A stretch of DNA of 64,000 nt. Origin: Hydrangea macrophylla. Taxonomy: Eukaryota > Streptophyta > Magnoliopsida > Cornales > Hydrangeaceae. The notes beneath the pieces were generated by a model, which worked only from the letters and a program-made list of their open reading frames with translations, had not been told where the DNA came from and did not search any database. Position 1 is the stretch's first letter. Each line of letters begins with the position of its first letter. This document shows positions 1 through 10,447 of the stretch, piece by piece. Made by a program: the position numbers and the translations under genes. The stretch spans positions 73,399,169 through 73,463,168 of the forward strand of contig CM066988.1 in assembly GCA_033977485.1 (NCBI GenBank). Direction: 5' to 3'.

Positions 1-262
1 AGTTTTAACTCACTAGTTGATTGTGGGTGTCCAGTTTGGGAACCCAATGTTAGCCAATGTGGCAGTCCCAAATTGGGACATGAGTTGAGAAAGTTCCATT
101 GAGATGGGGACAAAGTTGTGGAATCACCCTTATGTGCTTAAATGTTTATTAAGGCATATGTGAAATATTTATATGTTGTTTAAACCTAATTAATCCTAAA
201 GTTGGATAAGATCCCCTTAATAAACTTTAAGATATAATTTATTAAATAATTTACCCTTTTTC
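1..262. other. Unassigned AT-rich sequence
   Basis: I see no open frame, repeat ends or RNA gene here. It is the left flank of a small LTR element and could be part of an older repeat that runs off the window. Confidence 0.5.
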
Positions 263-564
263 TGTTGAAGCTTGATACACATTGTTGGGCCCACTCTCTA
301 GTAGCTTAAGCTTTTGGAGTAGTTGGTAACTTAACAAGGTATCAAAGTCTTGTTTGTGGGAGGTCCTAGTTTCGACTCTCCATCCCCGCTTTGTTATGCA
401 TATTTGCACTTTGTTATTTGTCTCCACTATGATGGAGTTTGGTTTGTTTGCTCTTCACGTGCAAGTCGAGGTTGCACGTAAGGGAGGGTGTTGAAGCTTG
501 ATATACATTGTTGGGCCTGTTCTCTAATAGCTTAAGCTTTTTTAGAGCAGTTGGTAACTTAACA
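263..564 (+). mobile_element. SMART/TRIM: very small LTR retrotransposon (302 bp)
   Basis: Two direct repeats, 263-336 (74 bp) and 489-564 (76 bp), both start TGTTGAAG and end TTAACA, so they have the TG...CA ends of LTRs. The first is followed at once by a primer binding site like initiator tRNA-Met (337-349, AGGTATCAAAGTC, three mismatches). The second is preceded by a purine tract (about 479-488, GTAAGGGAGGG region). The 150-bp interior has no coding capacity. This is the plan of TRIM elements, and the size fits the smallest class (SMART). No target duplication is visible, so the copy is old or its edges are eroded. A related interior and 3' repeat occur at 26423-26631. Movement would depend on proteins supplied by another retrotransposon. 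Confidence 0.8.
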
Positions 565-692
565 GTATATACATGTATACACATACAAACACAATTTATA
601 TATTCACTTGGTCCATTTGATAAAATTGAAATTTAAGTGTTGAGTTTTAAGTACTGAAAATTTTTAAGCAATTGAATTTGCAATACTAAAAA

Positions 693-1175
693 TAGGGCTG
701 CAACTTGGGTGAGCGCATAACTCAGAATTTACTCAGGCATGCGCTTGAGCAACTTTTTTAGGTATCTTGGGTGGGCTTGGATTGGAAAGTTCAAGCCTTA
801 ATTGGAGTTGGGCTGGGGTTGGGTAGAGAGATTATCAACCGGAGTAACCCAAGCCTGAGCCCATATTATACACACACATATATATACACGTATATATATA
901 TAATAAATATAGTATACTCTAAATATGTATTAATTTTAACCATAGAATTTTATTGTTTTGTAGAGACAAAAATATACTTTTAGATATTATTGAATACCTA
1001 AATTGATATATGGAAAGTTTTATCTCAATTATGAACCAAAGAATTTAGTTTGATACTCTATTTTTGTTGTTTATCTACTCCAATTCAGGCTCGGGCATGT
1101 GTAGACTCTACTAAAACTCGCGCCGAGCTTGGACAGACCTAGAATGAGGCACAGCCCGCCCAAGTTGTCCCCCTA
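693..1175. mobile_element. Non-autonomous hAT MITE with 8-bp TSD
   Basis: The element starts TAGGGCTGCAACTTGGG and its other end, read on the minus strand, is TAGGGGGACAACTTGGG, so it has imperfect terminal inverted repeats of hAT type. A perfect 8-bp duplication ACTAAAAA flanks it (685-692 and 1176-1183), which is the hAT signature. Subterminal parts contain repeated GGGC/GCCC words, and the middle (about 860-910) is an AC/AT dinucleotide run. The short frame at 771-983 crosses the terminal repeat and the dinucleotide run and is not a gene. A hAT transposase elsewhere would have moved it. Confidence 0.85.
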
Positions 1176-1404
1176 ACTAAAAATAGTGTTTTAAGTACAT
1201 AAATAGACTGCATTCAGAGATTATTTTCATTACAAATTATCACTTAAAATTATTGGCGGATTTTTTTTATAGTTTTCAAATAAGTGTTATATTATCAAAC
1301 ATACTGAAAAAGAATAAATGCTAAAAAAATTATTCTTAGCACTTAATTGGATTATCAAATACACCCTCTATTATTACAAACGATTTCTGCCATGAAATCT
1401 TATG

Positions 1405-1627
1405 GGGTAATACTTGAGACACAACCTTCATACAACCTTCCCAAAAGATGTGTCTATCTCTTTCCTGTGTCACTGTGGGGTCCAGTGACATCACAGGAGA
1501 GAGATAGACACATCTTTCTCTTTCCTGTGTCACTGTGGGGTCCAGTGACATCACAGGAGAGAGATAGACACATCTTTTGGGGAGGTTGTATGAAAGTTGT
1601 ATGAAGGTTGTGTCCCAAATATTACTC
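1405..1627. mobile_element. Mutator-type MITE with 9-bp TSD and internal dyad duplication
   Basis: Terminal inverted repeats of about 32 bp differ at about three positions (plus end GGGTAATACTTGAGACACAA, minus end GAGTAATATTTGGGACACAA). A perfect 9-bp duplication AATCTTATG lies at 1396-1404 and 1628-1636, which is the Mutator superfamily size. The interior is almost wholly palindromic. A hairpin-forming segment (GATGTGTCTATCTCT ... AGAGATAGACACATC) is present twice in tandem between about 1446 and 1578. Frames on both strands here (1347-1604, 1336-1629) are products of this symmetry and are not genes. Confidence 0.88.
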
Positions 1628-1636
1628 AATCTTATG

Positions 1637-2141
1637 ATTTTAGTTCAATAGATATATGGAAAAACATATCTCAACCATTCTCTATAATTTATGCATGACG
1701 ATTTGTAATATTTGTACTTCATGTACGAATATGCAATCATGTCCATTTTGCAAGACATTTTTCTCAAACCAAGTAACCAATCTGTCAATCTTTGATTCCT
1801 CATTGTTTGTTCTACATTCCAAAACCTGCTGAACAACTTCATGAATCTTTGATCTCAGAATATCCACAGCATGCCATGTGGTTGAGAGAGAGTGAGTCGG
1901 AGAAAACCTTTAGACAAGTATACATATACATATGTATACTAATATATATTGGGGAAAATTAGGTTTAAGAACATTTTAGGGTAATCTTGTTGGTTTAAGG
2001 ACAACTTAAAAAACAGCAAAAAAATCCATCACTCTTTTTTGGACCAATATACCCCTCTGACAAGCTTCTAAAGACAATCAAACACAACATTCAACTTTTC
2101 AAACCGAGAGTTTCGAGTTCACTATTCGAACCTAAAGCTAT
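1637..2141. other. Left flank of element A, with an unrecognised minus-strand frame
   Basis: This stretch holds the target sequence of element A, ending with the target site GCTAT (2137-2141). A 61-codon minus-strand frame (1867-1682) has a mixed, exon-like composition (MDILRSKIHEVVQQVLECRT at its start), but I do not recognise it. It has no support beyond being open, so it may be chance or a relic exon. The rest is AT-rich, with a TATACATATACATATGTATA run near 1920-1940. Confidence 0.35.
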
Positions 2142-3467
2142 TGATAGGGAGAGAACAAATCATAATTATACGTCATAATTCACATTTGTTAGCCGTTTTT
2201 GTCCCATTTTTGTATAGTTTTACTTCGTTTTCCAATTTCTGTCAGGTTTTAGAAGAAGGTAAGGATTCCAAGTTAAATGGGTGAAAAAGCAAGAAGAAAA
2301 AAGCAGAAAAAGCCAGTTTGCGCAAGCGGCCCGCTCGCACGAAAATCTAGAACATCGCTCGCTCGGCCCGCTCGCGCAACCTCCCAAAATCGCGCTTGCG
2401 CGGCCCGCTTGCGCGATCCGTATAAAAAAATATATAAAATGCGTATTTTTAAGTGCTGAAGACCCCTGTGTGGACGAAATTGCCTAATTACGTCCAGAAA
2501 GCAAATTATAGCAGTTTAAGTCAGAATAGGTTTACAAAAACCTTCCAAAACTCTCTATAACTATATATATCTCATTCTAAAGCTATGGGTAGGACACACA
2601 TTCATTCATTCATAAACTTTGAAGGCAAGAGGAAGAAAAGATCTAGCTTGAATGTCTCTAATGGCAACCATCAACTCAATCGTGCAACTAAACTTCTTTT
2701 CTAGGGTTTCAATAAAACCCTAGCTATGTAAAGGGGGAATTATATGCTTTCTTATTTTAGGATTTTATGTATTGGATAGTAATTGTATGTTGGTGGGTTA
2801 ATTATATGTAATCAATTTTTAATGATAATAATCAAGAGTATTTTGGATCTATTCTTGTCTTAGATTTTTCCTTATGCTTATTGAACTCAATAGTCCTTGG
2901 TTTCTATGATTGATAGGAGTATTTACATACAATAGTGCTTATTTGATTGTGATGTTTACATCTTTTATAATTCATGCCTAGGAAAGATGAGTTATGCTAC
3001 ACCCTAGTTATAGGTAGATAATTCATGTGAACCAAAGATGAGTTATGCTTAGATTAAACTAGCGATCCTCTTGTTGATACTATTGGGCTTGTAGCTACGA
3101 TAGATCGTGACTATCCAATCATAGAACTTAAAGTATAAAGTATAGACCTCCGATGCATAGTTAGTGGTGGATTTTCAATCCTAGATCTCATCCACTCATA
3201 TTTGAAACAATCTTAAATTTTGCAATCGTTTACTTAGATTTAATCTAAATATTTATTTTCATAAATTCTATAGTTTAATTCATAGTTTAATTCGTAGTAT
3301 TAATTAAATCATCAACCAATCAAATTCCATTTTTCTATAGGTAAATAGATTTAGATCTTCTAAATTAAAGGACAAGAATAAACAATTTCTGTGAATTTGA
3401 CCTTTACTTCCACACTACAATTCTGTTAAAGTGAAGCATAATTTATATCTTGATTTTGACAAGATCA
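2142..3467 (+). repeat. 5' LTR of element A (1326 bp)
   Basis: It begins TGATAGGG and ends AAGATCA, so the ends are the inverted repeat TGATC/GATCA (first base pair changes in this copy). U3 carries GC-rich words of the GCTCGCGCGGCCCGC type at about 2318-2425. A TATA-like string lies at 2560-2570. Near the 3' end there is a weak copy of a motif also seen in LTRs B and D (TCTGTGGGATCGACCT, here TTTCTGTGAATTTGACCT near 3387). Short frames in the GC-rich part (2277-2487) are not genes. Confidence 0.93.
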
Positions 3468-3472
3468 ATTTT

Positions 3473-3489
3473 TGGCGCTATTGCCGGGG
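3473..3489 (+). promoter_or_regulatory. Primer binding site of element A (tRNA-Asp type)
   Basis: TGGCGCTATTGCCGGGG lies 5 bases after the 5' LTR. It differs at two positions from TGGCGCCGTTGCCGGGG, the complement of the plant tRNA-Asp 3' end, which primes Athila/Tat-type elements. Confidence 0.85.
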
Positions 3490-3986
3490 ATTGGCAATTT
3501 GTGCCATTAATTTTTAGGATCTTAATTTAATTAGTTAGTAAATATTAGCTTATATTTTATTTTCTTTATTTCTAGTTTAATTTCTGAGTCGCTAAAATTA
3601 ACCGTGTTTTGCAGTTTACAAGTCATCAAATTCTAGCAAGTTCGAGTGGAGTAGCTGTGCACGTCAACGAAGCTTACGCGGACCTGAAAAAAATATAAAT
3701 AAATTGCAATCAATTTAAAAATAACAAGTAAATCCGCTGTTTAAATTTCGCATCAACCCAATGTAAGTCAGGGCACTGAGACGCATTACTTGCATTAGGT
3801 AGGTGTGAAGTGAGCACTGCATTAGCTAGGAAACCCAGGGCGCTGGGCTTTGACGCGAATCACTGCATAAGGATAATTTCATGCATCATAGTAGTACTGT
3901 GTGCTTGCGTGCTTGATCATTTGCGTAGTTTATTTTCTTTTCTTTTTTTTTAAGTCAATCTTTATAGTAGTGTCAGTCTTTAGTTT
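3490..3986 (+). other. Leader of element A between PBS and gag
   Basis: About 500 bp of untranslated leader, AT-rich, with no long frame. It should contain any packaging signal, but I cannot point to one. Confidence 0.6.
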
Positions 3987-4313
3987 ATGTTTGGTACCCG
4001 TTCAAGTAAACCTAAATTAAATCTACTTAATCTTGAACTTGAACGCACCCTTCGAGTCCTTAGGTCTTCAACACGAGCTTTTAGAGCTCGGTTGATGCTA
4101 GACAACGAATCTACACCTGAACCGTCGTCTTTGTTTGAGTCAAAAATTCGAAGTACTCTTAACCGTGTAAGGAAAACTAGAATGATTAAAATCGAACCTA
4201 TTCCAATGGCTGTTATTGGGAATAACGGGAATAACAGAAATAATCAAAATAATGGAGGCAACCCTAACATACCTCCGCCCCCACTACTTATACTCCACCA
4301 TCGTGCATAGAAC
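3987..4313 (+). pseudogene. gag: Element A gag, N-terminal part, cut by hAT insertion
   Basis: The frame opens with ATG at 3987 (MFGTRSSKPKLN) and runs 109 codons to the hAT insertion point. The N-terminal region is basic, with an Asn-rich stretch (NNGNNRNNQNNGG) and a Pro run just before the break. The frame ends a few codons into the hAT terminus. The retrotransposon gag domain itself lies beyond the transposon, at 8154 onward. The start is supported by its position 500 bp after the primer site and by the absence of an upstream in-frame ATG close by. Confidence 0.75.
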
Positions 4314-4323
4314 TAGAGGTGTC

Positions 4324-4620
4324 AATCGGGTCGGGTTGGCCCGGCCCGACCCGAGTCCGGGCCGATTTTTTCGGGCTAAAAGCCCGGCCCGGCCCGGCCC
4401 GGTATAGGCCCGGCCTGCTAGGCCCGAGCACTTTTGTCCGGTCCGGGGTTGACACCCTTTGTCCCGTCCACGGCCCGGCCCGGCCCGCTCCTTAGCCCGA
4501 AACCCGGCCCGGCCCGCTCACCCGCTAGCCCGGCCCAAAAGCCCGGATTTACTAGCCGTTGTGGCCCGGCCCGGCCCGAAGCCCGGCCCGGTAGGCCCGC
4601 CCGAGCCCATAACGGCTAGT
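4324..4620. repeat. 5' subterminal GGCCCGGCCC array of the hAT element
   Basis: Dense GGCCCGGCCCG words in both orientations, separated by short spacers. In the hAT superfamily such subterminal repeats are transposase binding sites. The proline/arginine-rich frames across this stretch are by-products of the repeat. Confidence 0.85.
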
Positions 4621-5099
4621 TTGGCCATTTTTTAAATAATTTTCCACTTTTTACCCCTCTAACGGCTAGTTTTGAGGGTAAAAATGTAAATGTGCTTTTT
4701 GACTTCCCAAAATGCCCCTTAGCCCATTTTCTATAAATACCAAACCTCCCACAACATATTTTCTCATACAAAAATCAATTATCTCTCTCTATTCTCTACT
4801 TTCTCTATACTACTCCATAAACTACAAGTCTACAAGCACTTCTACTCTACAAGTTGGTGATTCAATTATCAAAGCTCTAATTTGTAAAGGCACTTCTAGT
4901 CTTCTACAACTTGAACTTACAAGCTCTCAAGTCTCAAGTCTTATTATAATTTATAGTTGTTCACTTCTTCTTCTACTACTATAAGTTGAGGTAAATTTAT
5001 TTATTGTTTCACTTCTTGCTTTATTAGTTGCTTATTTAGTTGTTAGTATATTTAATCTTTTATATTTCTTTCCCCTCTTTTTTTTTTATTTAAAAAAAA

Positions 5100-7226
5100 A
5101 TGGCATCTCACTCAAGATCTTCAAAAACTAGGGAAGGCCCAACTTATGACTTTGAAAATTTAGATTATGGGGAAAGAAATGAGATTAATGATTAGGAATT
5201 GGAGGATGATGACGACGTTGAAATTATGGGGTCTAATCCATCTGAACCATCTCCTTCAAATCCTAATGATCCCAGTCCCACCACTGAAAGAAAATTAAAA
5301 TCACCTGTTTGGTTATTTTTTAAATTAAATGACGAAAAAAATGGAGCTATTTGCAAAATATGCGGACTAAAATTTTCTTACAAAGGTGGAGGAAATAATA
5401 CACTTAAAAGGCACATCATAAGCAAACATAAAGGTGCATGGGAAGCAGGTACCGCTCAAGCGGGCGGCCTAGTACAATCCCAAATTTCTGCTTCTACTGG
5501 CACAAGTGTTGGAACTTTTCTTTATAATAAAAAAAAAATGAGGGAAGGCTTGGCAAAATTTGTTTGTGCATCCGATATGCCGTTTACTTTAGTTGAAGAA
5601 GAGTGCTTTACACGTTTTATTCAAACTTTTTTACAACCCGCCTACCAACCTATTACTAGAAATACTCTTAGAAGTGATATACAATCTGTTTTTCAACAAA
5701 CAAAAAAAAATTAATTGAGGATTTTTCTACTTTTAATTGTACAATTGCATGCACTTCTGATTTGTGGACTGGTTGTAATAAAACGGGATATATATGTATA
5801 ACGGTGCATTTTGTAGATGAAAATTGGAATATGAATAAAAATATCATTGCTTTCCGTGCATTAGACTATCCTCATACTAGTGAAAATATATATAACTATA
5901 TAATCAATGTTTTTAATGAGTATGATATTATGAAAAAAATTATAAGCATTACTTTTGACAATGCTAGTGCTAATACAAATGATATTAATATGTTTAAAGA
6001 TCTTATGCGCCCAATGTTGAATGGAAAATTATTTCATGGTCGTTGTGTATGCCATATCATTAATTTGATTATCCAAGATGGATTAACAAAAATTAATGAT
6101 CACATACATAAAATTAGAGAGGCAGTGGTTTTTTGTTGTTCAACGTCTAGCCGTATACAAGCATTTTATGGTGTTTGTAAACAAAATCGTCTTAATCCAA
6201 AGAAATTGCAAACTGATATTAAAACTCGTTGGAATTCTACTTATCTTATGATAGATTCTTGTAAAAAGTATAGTAATATTATTACTCAATTTGTTAATGT
6301 TAATTATCCATCACTAAACTTGACTTCAAACGATTGGGAGATGGCATTTGACTTTCATGGATTTTTAGAAGTATTTTACAATGCTACAAATAAACTTTCC
6401 GGTGTTTACTATTCTACTTCTTGTTTAGTTCTTATGGAATTATATAATATGGCTCATACATTTCATAGTTATAAACAAAAAAATGACATTTTTATTGATA
6501 TTTGCGAGAAAATGGAAAAAAAAGTTTAAAAAATATTGGTCTAACATTCCACCTGTATTTTACTTATCTGCAATCTTGGATCCTAGAATCAATTTTGATG
6601 GTGTTTGTGAAATGGTTAAACAAATATCTGAATTGATGCAAGGACCAGATGGTGAGCCTGGTCTAGAAATAACTACTTCTGAAACGGAAAATACTTTGGA
6701 ATCTTTATTTCGTATTTACTATGAAAAATATACAAATAAAGAAAGTGCTACTTCTTCTTCTACTTCTAATATTGAGTTAAGTTCGGGAGCGTCAGGTGGT
6801 TCTTGGGCGAGCCAGTTTCTCAGTCGAAAGAAACAAAAGGGTGTTAGTCAATCATTTGTAAGTAGCTCTAACATTCTTGCTGAATTAAATAAGTATCGAG
6901 AAACCGAGTGGGAAAGCCGATTAACCAACGAGGAAATGGTCGATTTAAATCTTTTGACATGGTGGAAAGAACATGTAAGAGCTTTCCCTGTTCTTTCCAT
7001 CATGGCTCGTGATCTACTAACTCCTCCGGCTTCCACAGTTGCATCGGAGTCTGCTTTTAGTGTAGGTGGAAGGGTGCTAGAGGAAAGGAAGAGCAGATTA
7101 TCTCCTGATATGCTTGACTGCTTGATGTGCTTGAAGGATTCGGACCGTGCACAATATCGAACTCAAAACCGCCAAGATCCTATTCTTGAAGACTTCGCAA
7201 ATTTGGATGTTACGGAAGAAAATTGA
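5100..7226 (+). pseudogene. hAT transposase with BED finger (one stop, two frameshifts)
   Basis: The start is ATG at 5100 (MASHSRSSKTREGP). The frame meets TAG at 5193-5195 and continues in the same frame to 5714. A BED-type finger (C85-X2-C88, H105, H110) is in its first part. The frame then shifts within an A run at about 5702-5710, continues to 6529 and shifts again in an A run near 6519-6530. The end is at 7226. Catalytic positions of hAT enzymes are kept: Asp at 5759 (SDLW), Asp at 5957 (FDNAS) and Glu at 7047 in SESAFS of the hATC dimerisation domain (about 6942-7130, TWWKEH to LMCLKDSDRA). The CVCHIINL motif is present. Both shifts lie in A homopolymers, so a sequencing error could account for them, and only the TAG is a clear lesion. 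It would excise and reinsert hAT DNA in the nucleus. Confidence 0.9.
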
Positions 7227-7364
7227 AGAATGAAGAATTGAAGAATGAATATGAGAGTTGAAGATCATTTAGTTTTAAACAAATCAATTGTAATATTCCT
7301 GGCCCGCATGAGTATAAACTGTGAACAGCTTTTAAAAAAAAAATATTCTAATTCTGTAAAATGT

Positions 7365-7893
7365 AATCTTTACTTTTTATTATACAAATTAATGATAACT
7401 AATCTTTATTTTTTATTAGACTATAATTTTAAATATCAAATACTAGTAATCTCTTTAATTTTTATTGAATAATAAATATTCTTTACTATTTTTTTTAATG
7501 AACTTTTTTTTAGACTTTTAGTAATCACTAATCATTAATGAATAAATCTTTACTTTTTATTATACAAATTATTAAAATTAATGATAATAATCTTTACTTT
7601 TTATTAGACTACAATTTTTAAATATCAAATACTAGTAATCTCTTTAATTTTTATTGAATAATAAATATTCTTTACTTTTTTTTAATGAACTTTTTTTACT
7701 AATCACTAATCATTAATGAATAAATCTTTATTTTTTATTGTACAATTTATGATAAGTAATCTCTATTTTTTATTAGACTATAATTTTTAAATATCAAATA
7801 ATAGTAATCTCATTAATTTGTATTGAATAATAAATATTATTTACTTTATTTTTGTTAAACAAACTTTTTTTTAGTAATCACTTATCATTAATG
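7365..7893. repeat. AT-rich tandem repeat, about 178 bp x 3, inside hAT
   Basis: Three successive copies begin near 7371, 7552 and 7727. Each contains CTTTTTATTATACAA, a TTAGACTA segment, AAATATCAAATACTAGTAAT and ATCACTAATCATTAATG. It lies between the transposase stop and the 3' subterminal array. It may be a linker or a target of transcription termination, and no frame is supported. Confidence 0.85.
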
Positions 7894-7914
7894 CATAAAA
7901 AAAAAAAAAAAAAC

Positions 7915-8135
7915 CCTCCCCCGAGCCCGTCCATGAGCCCGGCCCGGCCCGGCCCGTCCACTAGCCCGTCCATGAGCCCGTCCACTAGCCCGGCCCGGCC
8001 CGGGCCACCGGTCCGGGGCGGACATCCCCCCTCCCTTCTCAAGCCCGGCCCGGTCCGGCCCGATTTAAGGTGAGGCCCGGCCCTCTAGCCCGGTCAAGCC
8101 CGCTTTGACCGAGCCCGGCCCGGCCCGGCCCGTTT
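7915..8135. repeat. 3' subterminal GGCCCGGCCC array of the hAT element
   Basis: This mirrors the 5' array: repeated AGCCCGGCCCGGCCC words and CCGTCCA(T/C) spacers up to the terminal inverted repeat. A 16-base A run (about 7898-7913) precedes it. Confidence 0.85.
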
Positions 8136-8153
8136 GACACCACTACATAGAAC

Positions 8154-9253
8154 TACCAGAGGTGACTGCAGGTCACTTTGAGACTAAGTTTGATCATTGC
8201 ACTTCTGCCATCTTCTCACAGTCGTGCTAAGGAAGATCCGTATAATCATTTAGGTGAATTTCAAGGTATCTATGTTACATTAAAATTCAAAAATTAACAG
8301 ATGATGAGCTTAAATTGTGACTTTTCCCCTTTTTCCTTAAAGATAAAGCGAAATATTGGCTCCAATCTTTGGAACCAAACTCTATAAGAACATGGGAGGG
8401 TTTGCATACGGCTTTCCTACAAAAAAAATTTCCCATCACTCGTACAAATTAAATTAGAAAATCTATAACGAATTTCACGATGCAAGATGGAGAAACCCTC
8501 TATGATATGTGGGAACAGTTTAAGGAAGTCTTACGTTCTTGTCCTCGTCATCAGATACCAAAATGGCAACTAGTACAAGTCTTTTATGTTTGACTAATTC
8601 CCGCTGTTCGTAACACAGTCGATGCTATTTGTGCGGTGACCTTCCTGCACAAGAGTGCCGATGAAGCTTGGAAGATATTCGAAACGTTAAGTGAAAATTC
8701 AATGCACCAAGCTGTGTCCGTACGTCCCGAGGGCTATCTTCCACCACAACCAAAAAGAGAGGCTAAAGTTGAGTCAAGCCATTCATTCGAAATTCAAGAA
8801 TTAAATAGGAAAATGGACCAACTTATGATGATGGGCCACATGCAAGGCCTACCTTCTCTTGCTGAAATATGTCAGTTATGCTCTGATTCGCCTCATTTTA
8901 CATTGGCATGCCCGTCTGCGTCACAGTTTCTGGAATTTTCGGAACAACATATTAATGTTGTTCATCAGTTCCAAAGACCCAACTATAACCCCACAGGTTA
9001 TAAACTGGGCCCAACATGGAATCCTCATCCAAATCTCTTATGGAAATCCAATAGTGAAGGACCGTATTCAAAACCTGAGATGATAAGCTTTCCAAATGCG
9101 TACAAGCCTCCACCAAATCAATACCAACAACCTCCCTTCCGTGCTAATCCGCCTAGGGATAAAACTTTTGAAGAGAGTGTGTTGGCATCGTTAAAAAAAT
9201 TAGAGGCCCAATCACAATCACAGTCTCAACTCATTAACTCCCACACGCAATAG
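8154..9253 (+). pseudogene. gag: Element A gag, C-terminal part
   Basis: Beyond the hAT the gag continues with several stops and shifts. Retrotransposon gag (Retrotrans_gag family) is seen at about 8340-8640: DKAKYWLQSLEPNSI, then a WEQFKE segment and CPRHQIPKWQ. The part from 8636 to 9253 is open, rich in Pro, Gln and Asn, and has a CQLCSDSPHFTLAC segment that resembles a CCHC knuckle. TAG at 9251-9253 interrupts a frame that carries on unchanged into the protease region, so gag and pol were one frame. The role was capsid formation and RNA packaging. This copy is dead. Confidence 0.8.
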
Positions 9254-10447
9254 ATAGCTAAGCTAGAATCCCAAATGGGACAATTTGCTAATACATTAAA
9301 TCGTCATAATGAAGGGAAGTTACCGAGTCAACCGGTCCAAAATCCTAAAGGGCAATATAAGGTAAGTATGCCGAGTGACCAAGTAAATGCAGTGTCGACA
9401 AGAACAACTGAACGTCCTGAGGAGGTTATACCTCTTCTCGAGCCTCGAAAAGATAAAAGTAAAGAAATTAGTAGGGAACATGATGAGAATGAGAATACAG
9501 TCACGAAGGACCCTACTCCTTCAGTACCGAATACCTCTAAAGTGACAAATCCATCAAATTATATACCTAGGTTGCCATTCCCTCCAAGCGTAGATGGCCC
9601 ATCTTACTTCTCGAAGAAGGGAACATGTCTGGAGGATATTCTAGAGACGTTTAAAGAGGTAAAGATTAACATTCCATTGCTCGATGCTATTAAGCAAATA
9701 CCTCCATATGCTAAATTTCTAAAAGACTTATGCACCCAAAAGAGGAAATCTAGAAATCATTTATCTAAAAAAATCTTTCTAACAGCAAAGGTTAGCTCTA
9801 TGTTTCAACACAACACACTTAAATACAAGGACTCGGGTACTCCAACTATCGCTTGTCACATCGGCGACAAATATATACACCGGACCCTTCTTGACCTTGG
9901 AGTGAGTGTGAATCTATTACCTTATTCGGTATATGAACATTTGGGCTTAGGAGAATTAAAACCAACCGCAGCTACTTTACAATTAGTCGATAGGTCAATT
10001 AAAGTTCCACGTGGGGTAGTAGAAGACGTGTTGGTAAAAGTTGATAGATGCTATTACCCAGTTGATTTCACCATGCTAGACACAGAACTATTCCTAGATG
10101 CTAGTAAACACGTCCCAGTTATACTAGGACATCCTTTTCTAGCCACGACAAATTCTATTATTAACTGTAGGACTGGGGTAATGGACATAACTTTTGGAAA
10201 TATGACCGTTCATCTTAACATCTTTAATGCATCTAATCAACCGTATAAAAATGACGAGGAGGCAGATTGTTATGCCATTGATTTAATTGATGAATTAATC
10301 GAAGAGGCAGTGCCTTTTATGTTGACTAAAGAAGCCTTGGAAGCATGTCTATATCATTTCAATTTTAACAATTTCAATATTGATACGAATATTGAAGAAT
10401 TGAACACCTTATTGGAATCGGTAAATACAACTAGTGTACTTCCATAG
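9254..10447 (+). pseudogene. pol: Element A pol: linker and aspartic protease
   Basis: The frame continues from gag. It starts with a hydrophilic linker and the segment FKEVKINIPLLDAIKQ, which precedes protease in Athila polyproteins and is also found in element B. The protease motif LLDLGVSVNLLPYSVY has its Asp at 9893. In element B the same position reads LLDLGAS, so the change after Gly to Val is particular to this copy. TAG at 10445-10447 ends the open stretch, but the same frame runs on to 10780. Confidence 0.85.

Larger units (their letters stand above)
4314..8145 (+). mobile_element. hAT transposon (Ac-like), nearly complete, inserted in element A gag
   Basis: The ends are TAGAGGTGTCAATCGGG and, read on the minus strand, TAGTGGTGTCAAACGGG. 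A perfect 8-bp duplication CATAGAAC flanks them (4306-4313 and 8146-8153). Both subterminal regions consist of GGCCC/GGGCC words on both strands, a typical binding array for hAT transposases. The interior encodes a BED zinc finger and a hAT transposase with its C-terminal dimerisation domain. The insertion is younger than element A because it interrupts A's gag and its target duplication is intact. Confidence 0.95.

Noticed and set aside
263..564. Possible tRNA-derived SINE because of a B-box-like GTTTCGACTC
   Set aside because: Direct repeats with TG...CA ends, a tRNA-iMet primer site and a purine tract explain the structure as a small LTR element, and no A box or A-rich tail is present.
1682..1867. 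Host gene exon on the minus strand
   Set aside because: Only 61 codons, no recognised domain and no splice or transcript support; left as an unassigned frame.
4216..4619. Proline/arginine-rich ORFs at the hAT left end (also 7852-8073)
   Set aside because: They are translations of GGCCC subterminal repeats and cross the element end.
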